Assembly (NCBI RefSeq): GCF_964340395.1
Contig: NC_135566.1
Location: 9,432,501-9,480,000 of the forward strand
DNA: 47,500 bases
Origin: Glandiceps talaboti
Lineage: Eukaryota > Hemichordata > Enteropneusta > Spengelidae
Direction of reading: 5' to 3'
Part shown: piece by piece, positions 1 to 10,032 of the stretch
How the letters are laid out: every line of letters begins with the position of its first letter
Position numbering within the stretch: position 1 is the stretch's first letter
The notes under the pieces: generated by a model
What the model was told of the DNA's origin: nothing
The model's database searches: none
Seen by the model: the letters and a program-made list of their open reading frames with translations, nothing else
Made by a program: the position numbers and the translations under genes

Positions 1-41
1 GGATGGATGGATGGACGAATGGATGGATCAGACAGACAGAC

Positions 42-138
<97 letters not shown>

Positions 139-165
139 GGCAGACAGACAGGCAGGCAGGCACAG
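1..165. repeat. GGAT / GACA tetranucleotide microsatellite
   Basis: Bases 1-29 are GGAT units and 30-165 are mainly GACA units with GATA and GGCA variants near the edges. The array runs off the window's left edge. It lies next to a decayed tRNA copy. Its long reading frame on the minus strand (Cys-Leu-Ser-Val repeats) is low-complexity translation, not a gene. Confidence 0.95.
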
Positions 166-205
166 GCACGAGCACACACTATCTGCCTTGAGTTCGAGCT
201 CGAAC

Positions 206-331
206 TCCCCAATTGCACAATTAGTCTGCGCGCTATACCCGTGCTTATATGACAGTAATTGGTGGTGCATTAACATTGGCTGTCAGTATCGAGTAATACG
301 GGGGTTGTGAATTCGAGCATCACCTGGGAAA
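206..331 (+). pseudogene. tRNA-Ile(UAU) pseudogene with retained intron sequence
   Basis: This stretch aligns by eye along its whole length with the two intact tRNA-Ile genes at 4259 and 7442. It has the same TTATATGACAGT anticodon/intron junction and the same GTATCGAGTAAT intron end, but substitutions in both halves of the acceptor stem, in the D arm and in the B box (ATTCGAGCATC). The insert resembles the longer 44-nt intron of the copy at 7442, so those two probably share a more recent ancestor. The broken stems argue against function. Confidence 0.75.
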
Positions 332-691
332 CCTAACTTTTGCACTCGTTCCGATCCCCATTACACATCACGTTCTAATTTCTACAAATGACTGATGTGA
401 AAATCTTAACATGAAGTCGTCTGCATGGCCCCACTGTCTTTAATGCACCAAATATTTATGTATGCAGTGTGGCCCAATACGGTCTCTCTTTTTATTGATT
501 ACTGCTAGTAATACGAATTCAAGTTCATGAACTACTTTGGCCTTCAAGGACATCAGTTTTTAGAGTACTATTCAAATTAACTTAAGATAGAACGTGCCCC
601 CAGAGAACCGTTAGCTGTAGTGTAAACCCTAAAGTGTGTTCTCGAGAATTACATTTTTGACGAATATTTATTTATATTATATTACTTGCAG
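332..691 (+). other. 3' part of a receptor intron, no gene seen
   Basis: Upstream coding exons of the acetylcholine receptor gene must lie before the window, so this stretch is probably intronic. It ends in the acceptor TTACTTGCAG at 682-691. Nothing else is recognisable here. Confidence 0.6.
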
Positions 692-2387
692 TGCCGATGG
701 TCCGTATGACGTCACTATGATGAACATGGCCCTTGTCTACAACGATGGAACTGTGTTCTGGGTACCCCCCGCCATCTACAAAAGTTCATGTCAAATCGAC
801 GTTTCATACTTCCCTTTTGATGAACAGCACTGCAAGATGAAATTTGGTTCTTGGTCCCACGACGGTGATCATTTAGACATGGAAGCCATGTCGGCCAACA
901 TCGAACAGGAGGACTATTGGGAGAATGGCGAGTGGGAAATCGTCGAAGCACCAGTAGAAAGGCATGCCATCAGATACCCGTGTTGTGAAGAAGTCTACGT
1001 CGATTTAACGTTCACGCTTATTTTGCACAGAAAACCTTTATTCTACATTGTGACATTAGTTCTGCCATGTTTTCTGATATCTATATTGACTGTGTTTGTT
1101 TTTTACATACCATCGGACAGCGGTGAGAAAATCACGTTGTGTATTTCTGTCTTACTAGCGTTGATAGTGTTTCTCCTCCTGGTATCAGAGATCATTCCAC
1201 CAACTTCAAAAACGATTCCGCTCATCGGTAAATATCTCTTGTTCACTATGATTTTGGTTAGCGTTTCTATTGTAATTACTGTTATTGTACTAAACATTCA
1301 CCATCGTACAGCATCCACACATACCATGCCCTCCTGGGTCAGGGTCCTGTTCATTGAGTGTTTACCGGGAATACTATACATGCAGAGACCCGGGAAAGTT
1401 AGCAGAACCAAGGGAGTCCTCAGAGAGATCTTTATTAAACCGAGACCTGTGAATATCACGGGATGTTGTGAACCGTTGATTATTCCAAGAACGACTACAA
1501 ACGGTGTCGTTGGGCATCAACCCATTCCGGTGTTGTTGGCCAAAATGAGCCAAGAGAAAATCACACCCTCTCTTCGTGAGGAAATAGAATGGAGAGAGAA
1601 GCGAACGAAGGACGACAGAGAGGAGATAAAAGATTCAGAGAATTCACTCCTACCAGAGGTGTTATTGGAAGCTGTGGGCAACATTAATTTCATCGTGAAT
1701 CATCTAAAGCAACAAGACGAAGAAGATGAGGTTTGTATAGGAGTGACTCTGTTTTTTTTATATTTCTCGTTACCTTTCCATGGCAACTATGGGTCGGTCG
1801 GTCGATTTGGAAAAAAAAGTAAAAAATCATTTTAAAAGATCACCTGCCTCTCCTTTTCTTCTTCTCTATCTTCTGTTTATTGGATTCCTGGTAATAAACC
1901 CTTTCCCAGCTTCTCTACACAATTGGCATGTTCTCAGCATCCCTGCTTGAATAACTTCCGTCCGAAATGCTCTGTTCAAGAACAAGTGTGGTCGTCGCCG
2001 CCATGATTGTAGATGACGGCGACAGTCAATACACGACAGTCAGATTCAGTACACGCACTCCTTGGGTCCCATACTAGCCAGTAAGTAGCGAATCCAAATT
2101 AACGTGTAAATATACATGGTGTTACATACTCTGACGACTTTATATCGACTCGGTCTGTCGACTTTAGGGAAAAATTGCCCCCAGACTGATAAATCCAATT
2201 ATCTCTTTTTCAGGTCAGCAACGACTGGAAATTTGTCGCCATGGTAATAGATCGGATATTTTTGTGGATATTTGTGATTGTCTGTATTACCGGCACCTGT
2301 TCTATCTTGTTGGCCTCACCGGTGATATGGGAGAAAGGAGACGAACACGAGAGATACTTACCAATACAGCCTGTACAGTTACAATAA
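692..2387 (+). CDS. Nicotinic acetylcholine receptor alpha-type subunit (3' part)
   Basis: Two coding exons are visible: 692-1730 and 2214-2387, joined in phase 0 by a GT-AG intron. The first starts inside a split codon just before Ala-Asp-Gly, so the N-terminal half of the extracellular domain is encoded upstream of the window. Seen in order: the Cys-loop [15 protein letters not shown] (codons 789-833), the adjacent cysteine pair in YPCCEEVY (981-986) that marks an alpha, agonist-binding subunit, TM1 from [16 protein letters not shown], the GEK triplet before TM2 typical of cation-selective channels, TM3, a moderate cytoplasmic loop, and TM4 in exon two ([19 protein letters not shown]), with TAA at 2385. 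The product is a ligand-gated cation channel subunit of the plasma membrane (family knowledge). TM1-TM2 resemble heteromeric neuronal or muscle alpha subunits more than alpha-7. The exact subtype cannot be assigned. A read-through of the donor at 1731 would give a short alternative tail without TM4, which is probably not real. Confidence 0.95.
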
Positions 2388-2511
2388 CAATAATTCATGC
2401 AGGGATGATGACGTATTGTATTGCATCGAGTTTTATTTCGTTTATAACAATGAACTTTATTTAGTTATAACCAAGGGACAGGGAGGGAAGGGGGAGAGGG
2501 AGGGGGGAGAG

Positions 2512-2512
2512 G

Positions 2513-2570
<58 letters not shown>

Positions 2571-2571
2571 G
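2512..2571. repeat. GACA microsatellite in the receptor 3' flank
   Basis: About fifteen GACA units follow a purine-rich GGGA/GAGG tract (2475-2511). The array sits ~125 bp after the receptor stop codon and is probably in its 3' UTR. Confidence 0.9.
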
Positions 2572-2925
2572 TGAGAGCAAGTGTGTGTATGCATGTGTGT
2601 ATGTTTGAGTTTGGGGGCAGCAGTCAACCACATCGGTTTCAAATTTAATTCATCTAGCAATTTAAAATAGTGAAAAAACGAAAGCAGCGATCGAGACTCG
2701 CAAAATCTACCGAGTGCGCCTTTCTTCCAACTAAAACCCAGCACAAATACTAGACTGTAATGATGACTCTTCATTCTAATGACCCAACACATATAGTGTT
2801 TATCAATATATAACAGAGACGGTGTTAACCGAATAATAGTTCATTTAATAGTTGAAATTAGAGTGCCTTTTTAAGACGTTTCAGAGATTTTATTTGTGAT
2901 TTTGTTGTACATACTAGTATTTCTC

Positions 2926-3068
2926 TTAGTCTAGCTGCTAGACATCCGGTGTTCTTCCGAAACATTAATATGATAAGCGACCATATATATGCGGACAAAC
3001 CCTGATCACTGCGAACTTCGTTCGCTTGTCGATCGGAAGAAAGCCCGAACGTCTAGCAGCAAGACTAA
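2926..3068. mobile_element. hAT-like MITE (143 bp) with 8-bp target duplication
   Basis: The ends are inverted repeats: TTAGTCTAGCTGCTAGAC at the left against TTAGTCTTGCTGCTAGAC on the other strand at the right. Weaker pairing extends inward through TCTTCCGA. The element is flanked on both sides by the identical 8-mer TATTTCTC (2918-2925 and 3069-3076). An 8-bp duplication is the size made by hAT-superfamily transposases, hence the assignment (inference). There is no coding capacity. Similar ends occur at 7004 and 43574. Confidence 0.8.
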
Positions 3069-3198
3069 TATTTCTCTGTGCTAACAATTAATGAGTTTGA
3101 AGTTCCTAACGTTTTTGAACTTGCTTTTAATAATTTGCTGTTTTCATTTGCGATTCCGTTATGAAATCATCACAGACCCTGAACGTCACAACCTTTCA

Positions 3199-3216
3199 CC
3201 CCCCCCCCCCCCCCTC
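3199..3216. repeat. Poly-C tract
   Basis: A homopolymer C run followed by CT-rich sequence, downstream of the receptor gene. Similar C or G runs occur at about 6147, 6711, 10033, 19158, 24512 and 35758. They are frequent in this genome and prone to length errors. Confidence 0.9.
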
Positions 3217-3454
3217 CCTCCCCCTTTCATATACATTCATACTTGCTTGCAACTCTTCACTTGCACGACTAGTTTGGAACTTCGCCTATCGCTGTTTGAT
3301 GTGTGTGTGGTTGGTTGGTTGTGTGGATGTGTGGCTGGGGAGGGGGGATGATATTGTCAGTTGATTTCTATATTTGTATTGTGTGTTTTTTTCAAAATGT
3401 GGATTTTTTGTTTTTGTTTTGAATTTCTGAAGTTGCAGAACTAAAATCACCTTA

Positions 3455-3460
3455 AATAAA
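3455..3460 (+). terminator. Candidate polyadenylation signal AATAAA
   Basis: AATAAA lies about 1.07 kb after the receptor stop codon, within CTTAAATAAAATG. It would give a 3' UTR of ~1.1 kb including the GACA array and the MITE. No strong competing signal was noticed closer to the stop. Confidence 0.35.
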
Positions 3461-4258
3461 ATGAATTATGTTATTGACCTTGATGTAAATGTGTGGATTA
3501 CGTAATCACTCTGTTGGGTCTGTCGGTGTGCGCGAAATCAATTCTCAATATTAAAAAAATCAACTATTTCTACGCCAATCCGGACTTAATCAATACACAT
3601 ATACTAATACATAACATGTATTGGCCAATTGAAATGTGCTCATGTTCCAAAGAATTTACATACGAATGAATAAGTACAAATGTCAGTGCAGCTGTAGTCA
3701 GTCAGGATATAGTTGAGGTGCAATTTAAGAATTTAGAATAATTTTCATCAGTATCCTGCGCACACTAGTTGTAACAGGACTCTTACCTTTTCGAACAACA
3801 ATGTAATCACTGAAATTGTTGAAATACGAATAATGACATTGTACGGGGTTGATTTTATCAAGAGGTAATATAGTACCATTGCTGCACTGGGAGCGCTGAT
3901 TTTAGGGTGCGAACCCAAAAATCAATTATTTAAGTGAGTTTATTGTAACACGGTCTGTGTACAGTTACACAAATACTTTTACCCACAGGTGATTCAGTAC
4001 TTTTCAGGGTGTACGATATTCCAGTTATTAAAGTCATTCTATCTAACAAAAATATCCATAAAATAGCCCGGTTACAGCTTTGATATGTTTTGGTCCCTAA
4101 TCAAGCTTGGTAAAAGTTTGGTCTAAGGATAGCATGGTAAGACGCTGGGATTCGACTAAGGAATTTGACATTGGACTTGAACTTGTGTAATTATGTTTTA
4201 TTATAATTTTTAAAGCCTTATCATTGATTTGTCGATGTCGGCGTATTGATTTATCTGC
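3461..4258. other. Intergenic spacer, nothing recognised
   Basis: AT-rich sequence with no convincing ORF, repeat or RNA gene. Confidence 0.5.
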
Positions 4259-4361
4259 TCCCCAGTGGCACAATCGGTTAGCGCGCCGTACTTATATGAC
4301 AGTACCGAAGGCCTGTTATCGAGTAATGCGGAGGTTGTGAGTTCGAGCCTCACCTGGGGAA
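4259..4361 (+). tRNA. tRNA-Ile (anticodon UAU) with 29-nt intron
   Basis: The acceptor stem TCCCCAG (4259-4265) pairs perfectly with CTGGGGA (4354-4360), with discriminator A at 4361. The anticodon stem CCGTA (4286-4290) pairs with TGCGG (4327-4331) through one T-G pair. The loop reads CTTATA, placing TAT at 4293-4295. An intron of 29 nt (4297-4325) sits after position 37, the canonical place, as is usual for animal tRNA-Ile(UAU). The T arm contains the B box AGTTCGAGCCT. A run of six T follows at 4366-4371 as a Pol III terminator. Oddities: U1-A72 instead of the usual G1-C72 and an A-C mismatch in the D stem. Confidence 0.93.
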
Positions 4362-4365
4362 CTAG

Positions 4366-4371
4366 TTTTTT
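4366..4371 (+). terminator. Pol III terminator (T6) of tRNA-Ile
   Basis: Six consecutive T residues begin 5 nt after the tRNA discriminator base. Confidence 0.85.
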
Positions 4372-4610
4372 GCCTGTTGGTACATTACATGTGGACGGCA
4401 TGTCCCGTCTCATCAAGTGTGGTTCTTTTTACAGAAACTTTATCTTTAAAAAAAACATACACAGACGGGAGGAGCACAATAAATGAAGATGGGTCGAAAA
4501 AATTCAAAATCAAAATTTTGAAGAAAACATATGTATATTTTTGTCATGTCAGACGGTATGAACGTAGCAATGTCAATAAAAATTTGCCGAGCTGGAGAAT
4601 GCATACTTAA

Positions 4611-4891
4611 AGTGGCCATATGGATGAGAATTAATGTGAAAGAACATATACCAAGTTCATGTTCGCTACTCAATAAACTGCAAAACATTAAACAATGTGT
4701 AAAATGTTTGTTATTGTACGTACAATAACAAACTTTTTACACTTTGTGCATCTTTTTGCAATGTATTGAGTTATGAACACGGACTTGGTCAATGTTCTTT
4801 CACATTATTTTTTCAAGTAGAAAAACATAGTGAAGCTGTTTTATCAAAAAAAATCCAAAATAAATACCAAATTCTCATCCATATGGCCACT
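4611..4891. mobile_element. Foldback MITE flanked by TTAA
   Basis: The ends are perfect ~22-bp inverted repeats beginning AGTGGCCATATGGATGAG, each flanked by TTAA (4607-4610 and 4892-4895). The inverted symmetry continues inward: about 90 bp of left arm pairs with the right arm with scattered mismatches, meeting at the palindrome TTGTTATTGTACGTACAATA around 4721. The right arm has ~60 extra bases (about 4807-4868) between its terminal and inner repeats. TTAA duplications are typical of piggyBac-type transposons, although the termini are not the canonical piggyBac CCC. No coding sequence is present. Confidence 0.85.
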
Positions 4892-4939
4892 TTAAACAAT
4901 ATACAATTAAAAACACACAAAACATGAAGAAGAAGAAAG

Positions 4940-5405
4940 ACATCTCGCTCGACAAAAAATCTTACTAACACCACATGTTATCGTTTGCGCAACAAATCTA
5001 AAATTCTTACCAACATTAATTGCTATATTTATCGTCTGGCTCAACAAAAGTCTTACTAATATTGCCACATTTTATCGTCCTACTCGACGAATATTTGGTA
5101 AGATTTTTGTTGCGCCAGATGACAAAATATAAATGTAGCATTGTTGGTAATTTTTTCTTGAGCAAGTAGATAAATTGTAGCAATGTTAGTGAGATTTTTG
5201 TCGGAGCAGACGACAAAATTTAAATGTAGCATTCTTGGTAATTTTTTCTTGAGCAATTAGATAAACTGTAGCAATGTTAGTGAGATTTTTGTCGGAGCAG
5301 ACGACAATTTGTTTCAGGTTTCGTGATTTCAATTGTAATAAGATTTTTGTCACATCAGACGATAAAATGTAGCAAGATTAGTAAAATCGTTGTCGGGCCA
5401 AACGA
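4940..5405. repeat. Foldback array of ~50-bp repeats
   Basis: A unit approximating TGTAGCAATGTTAGTAAGAT then TTTTGTCGGGCAGACGA recurs at least four times on the + strand from about 5095 to 5405. Units at ~5130-5210 and ~5224-5306 form a close ~95-bp direct repeat. The reverse complement of the same unit occurs about three times between 4940 and 5090. The array is thus two blocks of tandem repeats facing each other around ~5092, able to fold into a large imperfect hairpin. It resembles foldback transposon termini. No coding sequence was seen. Confidence 0.7.
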
Positions 5406-7003
5406 CGCGGATTTGTTTCAACTCAACTGATTTCTATTATAAGTAAGATAAATGGTATTTTAAAAATTAAATCTATTTACAGAGTGATTTCTATGAAACC
5501 ATCATTATGTACACAGTCACCATATACCAGCAAATACTATCACTCGTCTGAATAACCCCACGAATTGAATGAATAATTCATGTCGACACCCCCATGTACC
5601 CGGTTTTGTCTTTTTTGCGTGGGTGAGTTGTATTTAAGCATCCACTCCTATTTTTATTAGCTGACGTCAAATTAAATATGGTGAAAACGTCTATTTGCTA
5701 GCTGTGGGACTTTGCCAACACGTCGTGTCACTTTCATTTCAACTAGTAGTTGACGACGACAAGAAGTACTTGTAATTGGCGGGAATAAGGATACCATATC
5801 TTGTGAGTGTTCGGTGAATCACTGGGTAAGAGTAATGATTATTATTTGAAATGACGTAATATAATACTGACCACTTCTACAATTCGACAATACAAACCTG
5901 TTTATCTCAAATAATTTACTGGTTTTACAAACAGTTTCATAAAATTTCAGGGCTTCAAATTTTTTTTTTAAAAATTAAAAATTCAAAGACTTCGAGTTTT
6001 CCTTTGCTGAGTCATAATTGATATTTTGATTTTAGACAGTATTGTCTTTTTAAGCTATGAAATTGCTGCCTAATAGGTTATTGATAGACAGTCTAAACAT
6101 TGCCTTAAAAGACTCTCAGAGTAAAAAAAAAGAAAACCTCAAACTCCCCCCCCCCCTACCAATGACAAAAACTATCATTACATGCGCAGACGTTATGCTG
6201 TAATGATGCTATATAATAATTTTTTTGAGAACATTTCAACCCTATATATGAATAGTGGTTTACTTATACATGGTGGTGCTGTCTTGTAAAGCTAGAAATT
6301 ATTGTCTTAAAGGGTCTAAATAGCCTAACCTTTTAAGAGTCAAACTTAAGCTCTAGAGCTTCTCCAGGAGAAGACCCCTTGGACCTCCTATGAGAAATGG
6401 AGTTATCCCGATCTCAGCACTCTCCCCAATCTTTTACTGTTAAGATGGTTTTTATGTTTTTTGAATATTAATCAGATAAGTTTTTTGATTGCGTGATGGT
6501 GCTGGCTTGTAAAGTATTTGATATGCGAGATACAGTCAAACAGTCCACTCTCTGAGTCACATTGAAATACCAAGCATGTGAATAGGATATGGGGGGATAG
6601 GGAGGTCATCATCATATTTTAGAATAAGCGATAGGAGTTGAACCTCTTTTGGGTTGTATAGAGAGTGGGTAAGAGACTTTTTGTTGACTCGATGGAAAAT
6701 CCTCCGGACCCCCCCCCCCCGACTGAAGAAACTGACCGGTCCCTAAAAGATATCCATCCAAATGTGTCGGTTACGTGTCTATTGGAGTGTTACTAGTGCT
6801 CATATACGTTTACGGTTCGTGCCATCCAGACCCAAGCCAGAATTTCGGATGTTTAAATAACAAACCAAACCATATTGCTCGGTGACAGATGATTTGTTTT
6901 CACAGCTTGGATATGTTTTTCATCATTATGAAAACAATATAATATTGACAGTTTGCTGACGTCACAGAGATGAATTCATTCATTCGCATTACCTAATTGT
7001 GTG
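5406..7003. other. Intergenic spacer, no gene seen
   Basis: AT-rich spacer with C runs near 6147 and 6711 and two CRE-type TGACGTCA octamers (5662-5669 and 6957-6964). No ORF with recognisable protein character was found. Confidence 0.5.
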
Positions 7004-7163
7004 TAGTCCAGCTGCTAGACCCGGAACCTCTCGGGCTATTCTGCTTACTCTAAAAGCGACTGAACGTCGCCACTGCGGGCGCTAGTCCAGACAGCGTACT
7101 CATTACCTTTGGAGCTTTATTCAGCAACCTCCACAAACCCCAGACCCAAGGTCTACAAGACTA
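7004..7163. mobile_element. Diverged MITE related to the 2926 element
   Basis: The left end TAGTCCAGCTGCTAGACCCG closely matches the end of the element at 2926. The right end on the other strand reads TAGTCTTGTAGACCTTGG, a degraded partner. Flanks CTAATTGTG (6993-7001) and CTAGTTGTG (7164-7172) differ by one base and may be a decayed target duplication, with two extra bases on the left side. Confidence 0.55.
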
Positions 7164-7441
7164 CTAGTTGTGAAGCGCTTCATCTTTCTCAAAACAATAA
7201 GGCGTACCATGGATAAGGGTCGTAATTATGTCAATAGATAGACAGCTAATCAAAACTGGGAGCACAGTTTTCCGAATCTCTGTATAATGTGAAGCCTTTC
7301 GAAATCACCCTGAAGTTGTCGGAAACAAAGAGTGTCATTTGTGTCATTGCAGGTTATCTTATGATTTCGATAATTCCAATGGACGTCACCCATTCTTTCG
7401 TAGAAATTAGAACGTACATGAAAGAGTATAAAAAAATAAGG

Positions 7442-7559
7442 TTCCCCAGGTGAGGCTCGAACTCACAACCTCCGCATTACTCGATAACAGCCAACGTTGA
7501 CGGCACCACCAATTACTGTCATATAAGTACGGCGCGCTAACCGATTGTGCCACTGGGGA
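7442..7559 (-). tRNA. tRNA-Ile (anticodon UAU) with 44-nt intron
   Basis: The mature part is identical by eye to the gene at 4259: acceptor TCCCCAG/CTGGGGA, anticodon stem CCGTA/TGCGG, CTTATA loop and B box. The intron is 15 nt longer (7478-7521 on the minus strand) and shares its first and last bases with the other copy. Seven consecutive A on the + strand just left of 7436 give a T7 Pol III terminator. It has the same U1-A72 pair and A-C D-stem mismatch as the other gene. Confidence 0.93.
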
Positions 7560-7769
7560 CGATATTCAAGTAAGTTAATTGTACTACTAACTAGAGGCAT
7601 CTTTTATGGACCTTCACAAGGTTTAGTTTTCCTACTTTAGTGTTGAACATATTCCAGCATTCATTAAAGTGGCATATGCTGTATCGAGATATTTTAAGGT
7701 ATTCGCAAATTCACGACTCCTAGCTATGAGTCCTAAGTACGCATTACCTTCAGATAAATATCATGAACA

Positions 7770-7858
7770 TTTTTTTTTTTTTTTTTTTAACTTTATTGTA
7801 CTATACTGATATCTAAAATGATAGATAAGGTTGCAATAAAGTTTATTATTATTATTCA
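7770..7858. mobile_element. Probable non-LTR retroposon 3' tail
   Basis: A poly-T run (about 7772-7789) is followed by AACTTTATTG, and the segment ends GCAATAAAGTTTATTATTAT. The AACTTTATTG/CAATAAAGTT pair is an inverted repeat. An AATAAAG followed by a TTATTATT simple repeat resembles the 3' end of invertebrate LINE or SINE copies. Only a short remnant is visible. Confidence 0.4.
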
Positions 7859-7859
7859 T

Positions 7860-8440
7860 TCTTCACCCAATACATATTCATATCTGCTAAGACCCATGAG
7901 GCAAAAGTGTACCATTGCTAGAACAATAGAGATGAAAACAGTTTCAAGTTCAAGTTGTGTTTCTTGGCAATGGAGCGAAATTTATGTTATGTGAAATCAT
8001 GAAATGATATACCATATTTCTAGGAGTGGCTTTCACATTTAAAGTTACATTCGGGTAACATGAACTGTAGTGGTGAATTAATTTTTTTACTCTTCCAAGG
8101 GACTTTTGCCAATCTATAAAGCACTATATATCTGACATATTTCAAAGGATATGGAAGTTAGACAGCAGATCTGAAATGCAGAAATATATACTTGAAAAAT
8201 GCACAAACATAGCAAAAAGATTGTGCTTCACTCGCGCAGCGCTAATCTGGTCTATAATATGTTGGGAGTTTCCACTCTAACGTGACATAACATATTAATT
8301 ACTTTAGTATACATTACCCGGATGAAATTATTGAATACGATTAACTTTGTCGTAGGGTCAATAGTTTACTTTGGGAGTGTTAACCGACCTAACAACATAT
8401 AAACGTGAAAGAAAGCTACACGCACATAGACTGATACAAT
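7860..8440. other. Intergenic spacer, nothing recognised
   Basis: AT-rich sequence without supported features. Confidence 0.5.
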
Positions 8441-8444
8441 CGTA

Positions 8445-8860
8445 TCATGTCATGTCATGTCATGTCATGTCATGTCATGTCATGTCATGTCATGTCATGT
8501 CATGTCAAATATCATATCATATCATATCATATCATATCATATCATATCATATATTATCATCTCATATCATATATCATATCATATCATATCATACCATATG
8601 TCATATATCATACCATAACTGATATATCATATCATAGCATGGCATAGCATAGCATATATTAGTATAGCATAGCATAGCATAGGTTAGGTTAGGTTAGGTT
8701 AGGTTAGGTTAGGTTCCATCGACAGTCTTTACCTCTCTGAAAAGAAGGAATAGCGACTAAGGATAGATGAATATCATATCATAACACATATATCAGCTCA
8801 TCTCGTCTCATCTCATCCCATCCCATCCCATGTCGTGTCATGTCATGTCATCACTTGTGG
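8445..8860. repeat. Succession of 5-bp microsatellites
   Basis: Different pentamers follow one another: CATGT (8445-8506), ATATC/CATAT (8507-8620), AGCAT (8636-8680), AGGTT x7 (8681-8715), and after a short unique stretch TCATC/CCCAT and TCATG variants (8795-8850). Each differs from its neighbour by one or two bases. Confidence 0.9.
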
Positions 8861-8879
8861 CATTTCTATGCTTATCTTT

Positions 8880-10032
8880 AACTCTCACACTCACATCCCG
8901 GCGAGACTCGCATATTCGAGTTTATGGCCGGCCAAGCATGGGTTAACTGTATGTAATGTATCGCGACAACATTACTACTTGTTCGCAACTTGACCCCAGT
9001 AAGTTTAATTTCGGAATCACCAATACAACTGATTTCTACGTCACATTCGACACAAGGCCTTCTCGATTAATTTCTCCACCCTGTCTTGTTCTCTATATTT
9101 ATAATGCTTATTTTTGTACTTTCCTTCCGTTAAAGGAGATATTTCTTTTTGTCCGACGTCCTTCGCGTGTCTGGGGTTAGCTGACCGAAACGAAACAACA
9201 AGTGACGTACGAAGGGAGTACCCAGTCTGTTGTGAAAAGAACAGTAGTAAATATATCACTTGTAGTCACAAACGAGCCAAGGTCGGTACGTTTCACCTTG
9301 GTGGGGTTATCTAACTTAGACGACTTTGAACATGACCTTCTCAGGCTGTGTAGATCTTTGGACTAAAAATAGTAAAGAGATGTGAATCATATGTAATATT
9401 ACAATGAACACCAATTTTGTTTTCAGTTTTTATTTCAGTTTTGTTTTCATGGACCGAAAATTACACGTTTCAATTTTCATCATGATAATCATACAATTCC
9501 GCAAAAATCTGAAAATTTGGAAACAACAAAATTTGCCGCCACTTTGCAGGATATGATCTCTGTGTTCGAAGAGTTAGAAACATGACCACGTTGATATATT
9601 TACTTAGGCTACATATGCCATCCGAACCCACAGTCCAAAAAATACCATAAAAATAAGTTTAACCAAAAGTGTCTGCGAGTGTTTGTTTCTTAAACAAATC
9701 TTCGAATATCGGGTCTGGTATAAGATATATAACGCTTCCACAAAAAACAAACTCACTTCGATCATGATGACAATCATTGTGTTAACGTTTACTTTTTGTT
9801 CGCAATTTAAAACCGACGTACATGTGAATGATTTGTCCACAATACTCAGAAAAAGTAAAAATATGATTTTCCAACATTCCAAAATATGTTTTGAACTTTC
9901 AAATATAATTTTGGTCAAATTCGATCTCTTAGACTAGGATGCAACTTACACAGGAGGAGGGAAGTATTTTTCAGAAGTTCGGTGCACGAAAAGGATTGGC
10001 ACTCTCGAAGAACTTGTACAAAAATTACTTAA
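8880..10032. other. Intergenic spacer, no supported gene
   Basis: Short ORFs occur on both strands but none has splice context or recognisable domains. Confidence 0.45.

Noticed and set aside
1731-1835. Read-through end of the receptor exon giving a shorter protein
   Set aside because: A phase-consistent downstream exon encodes the expected TM4 and C terminus, so the intron is real.
8681-8715. TTAGG repeats as an interstitial arthropod telomere
   Set aside because: Only seven copies, surrounded by other pentamers differing by one or two bases. Local microsatellite evolution explains it better.
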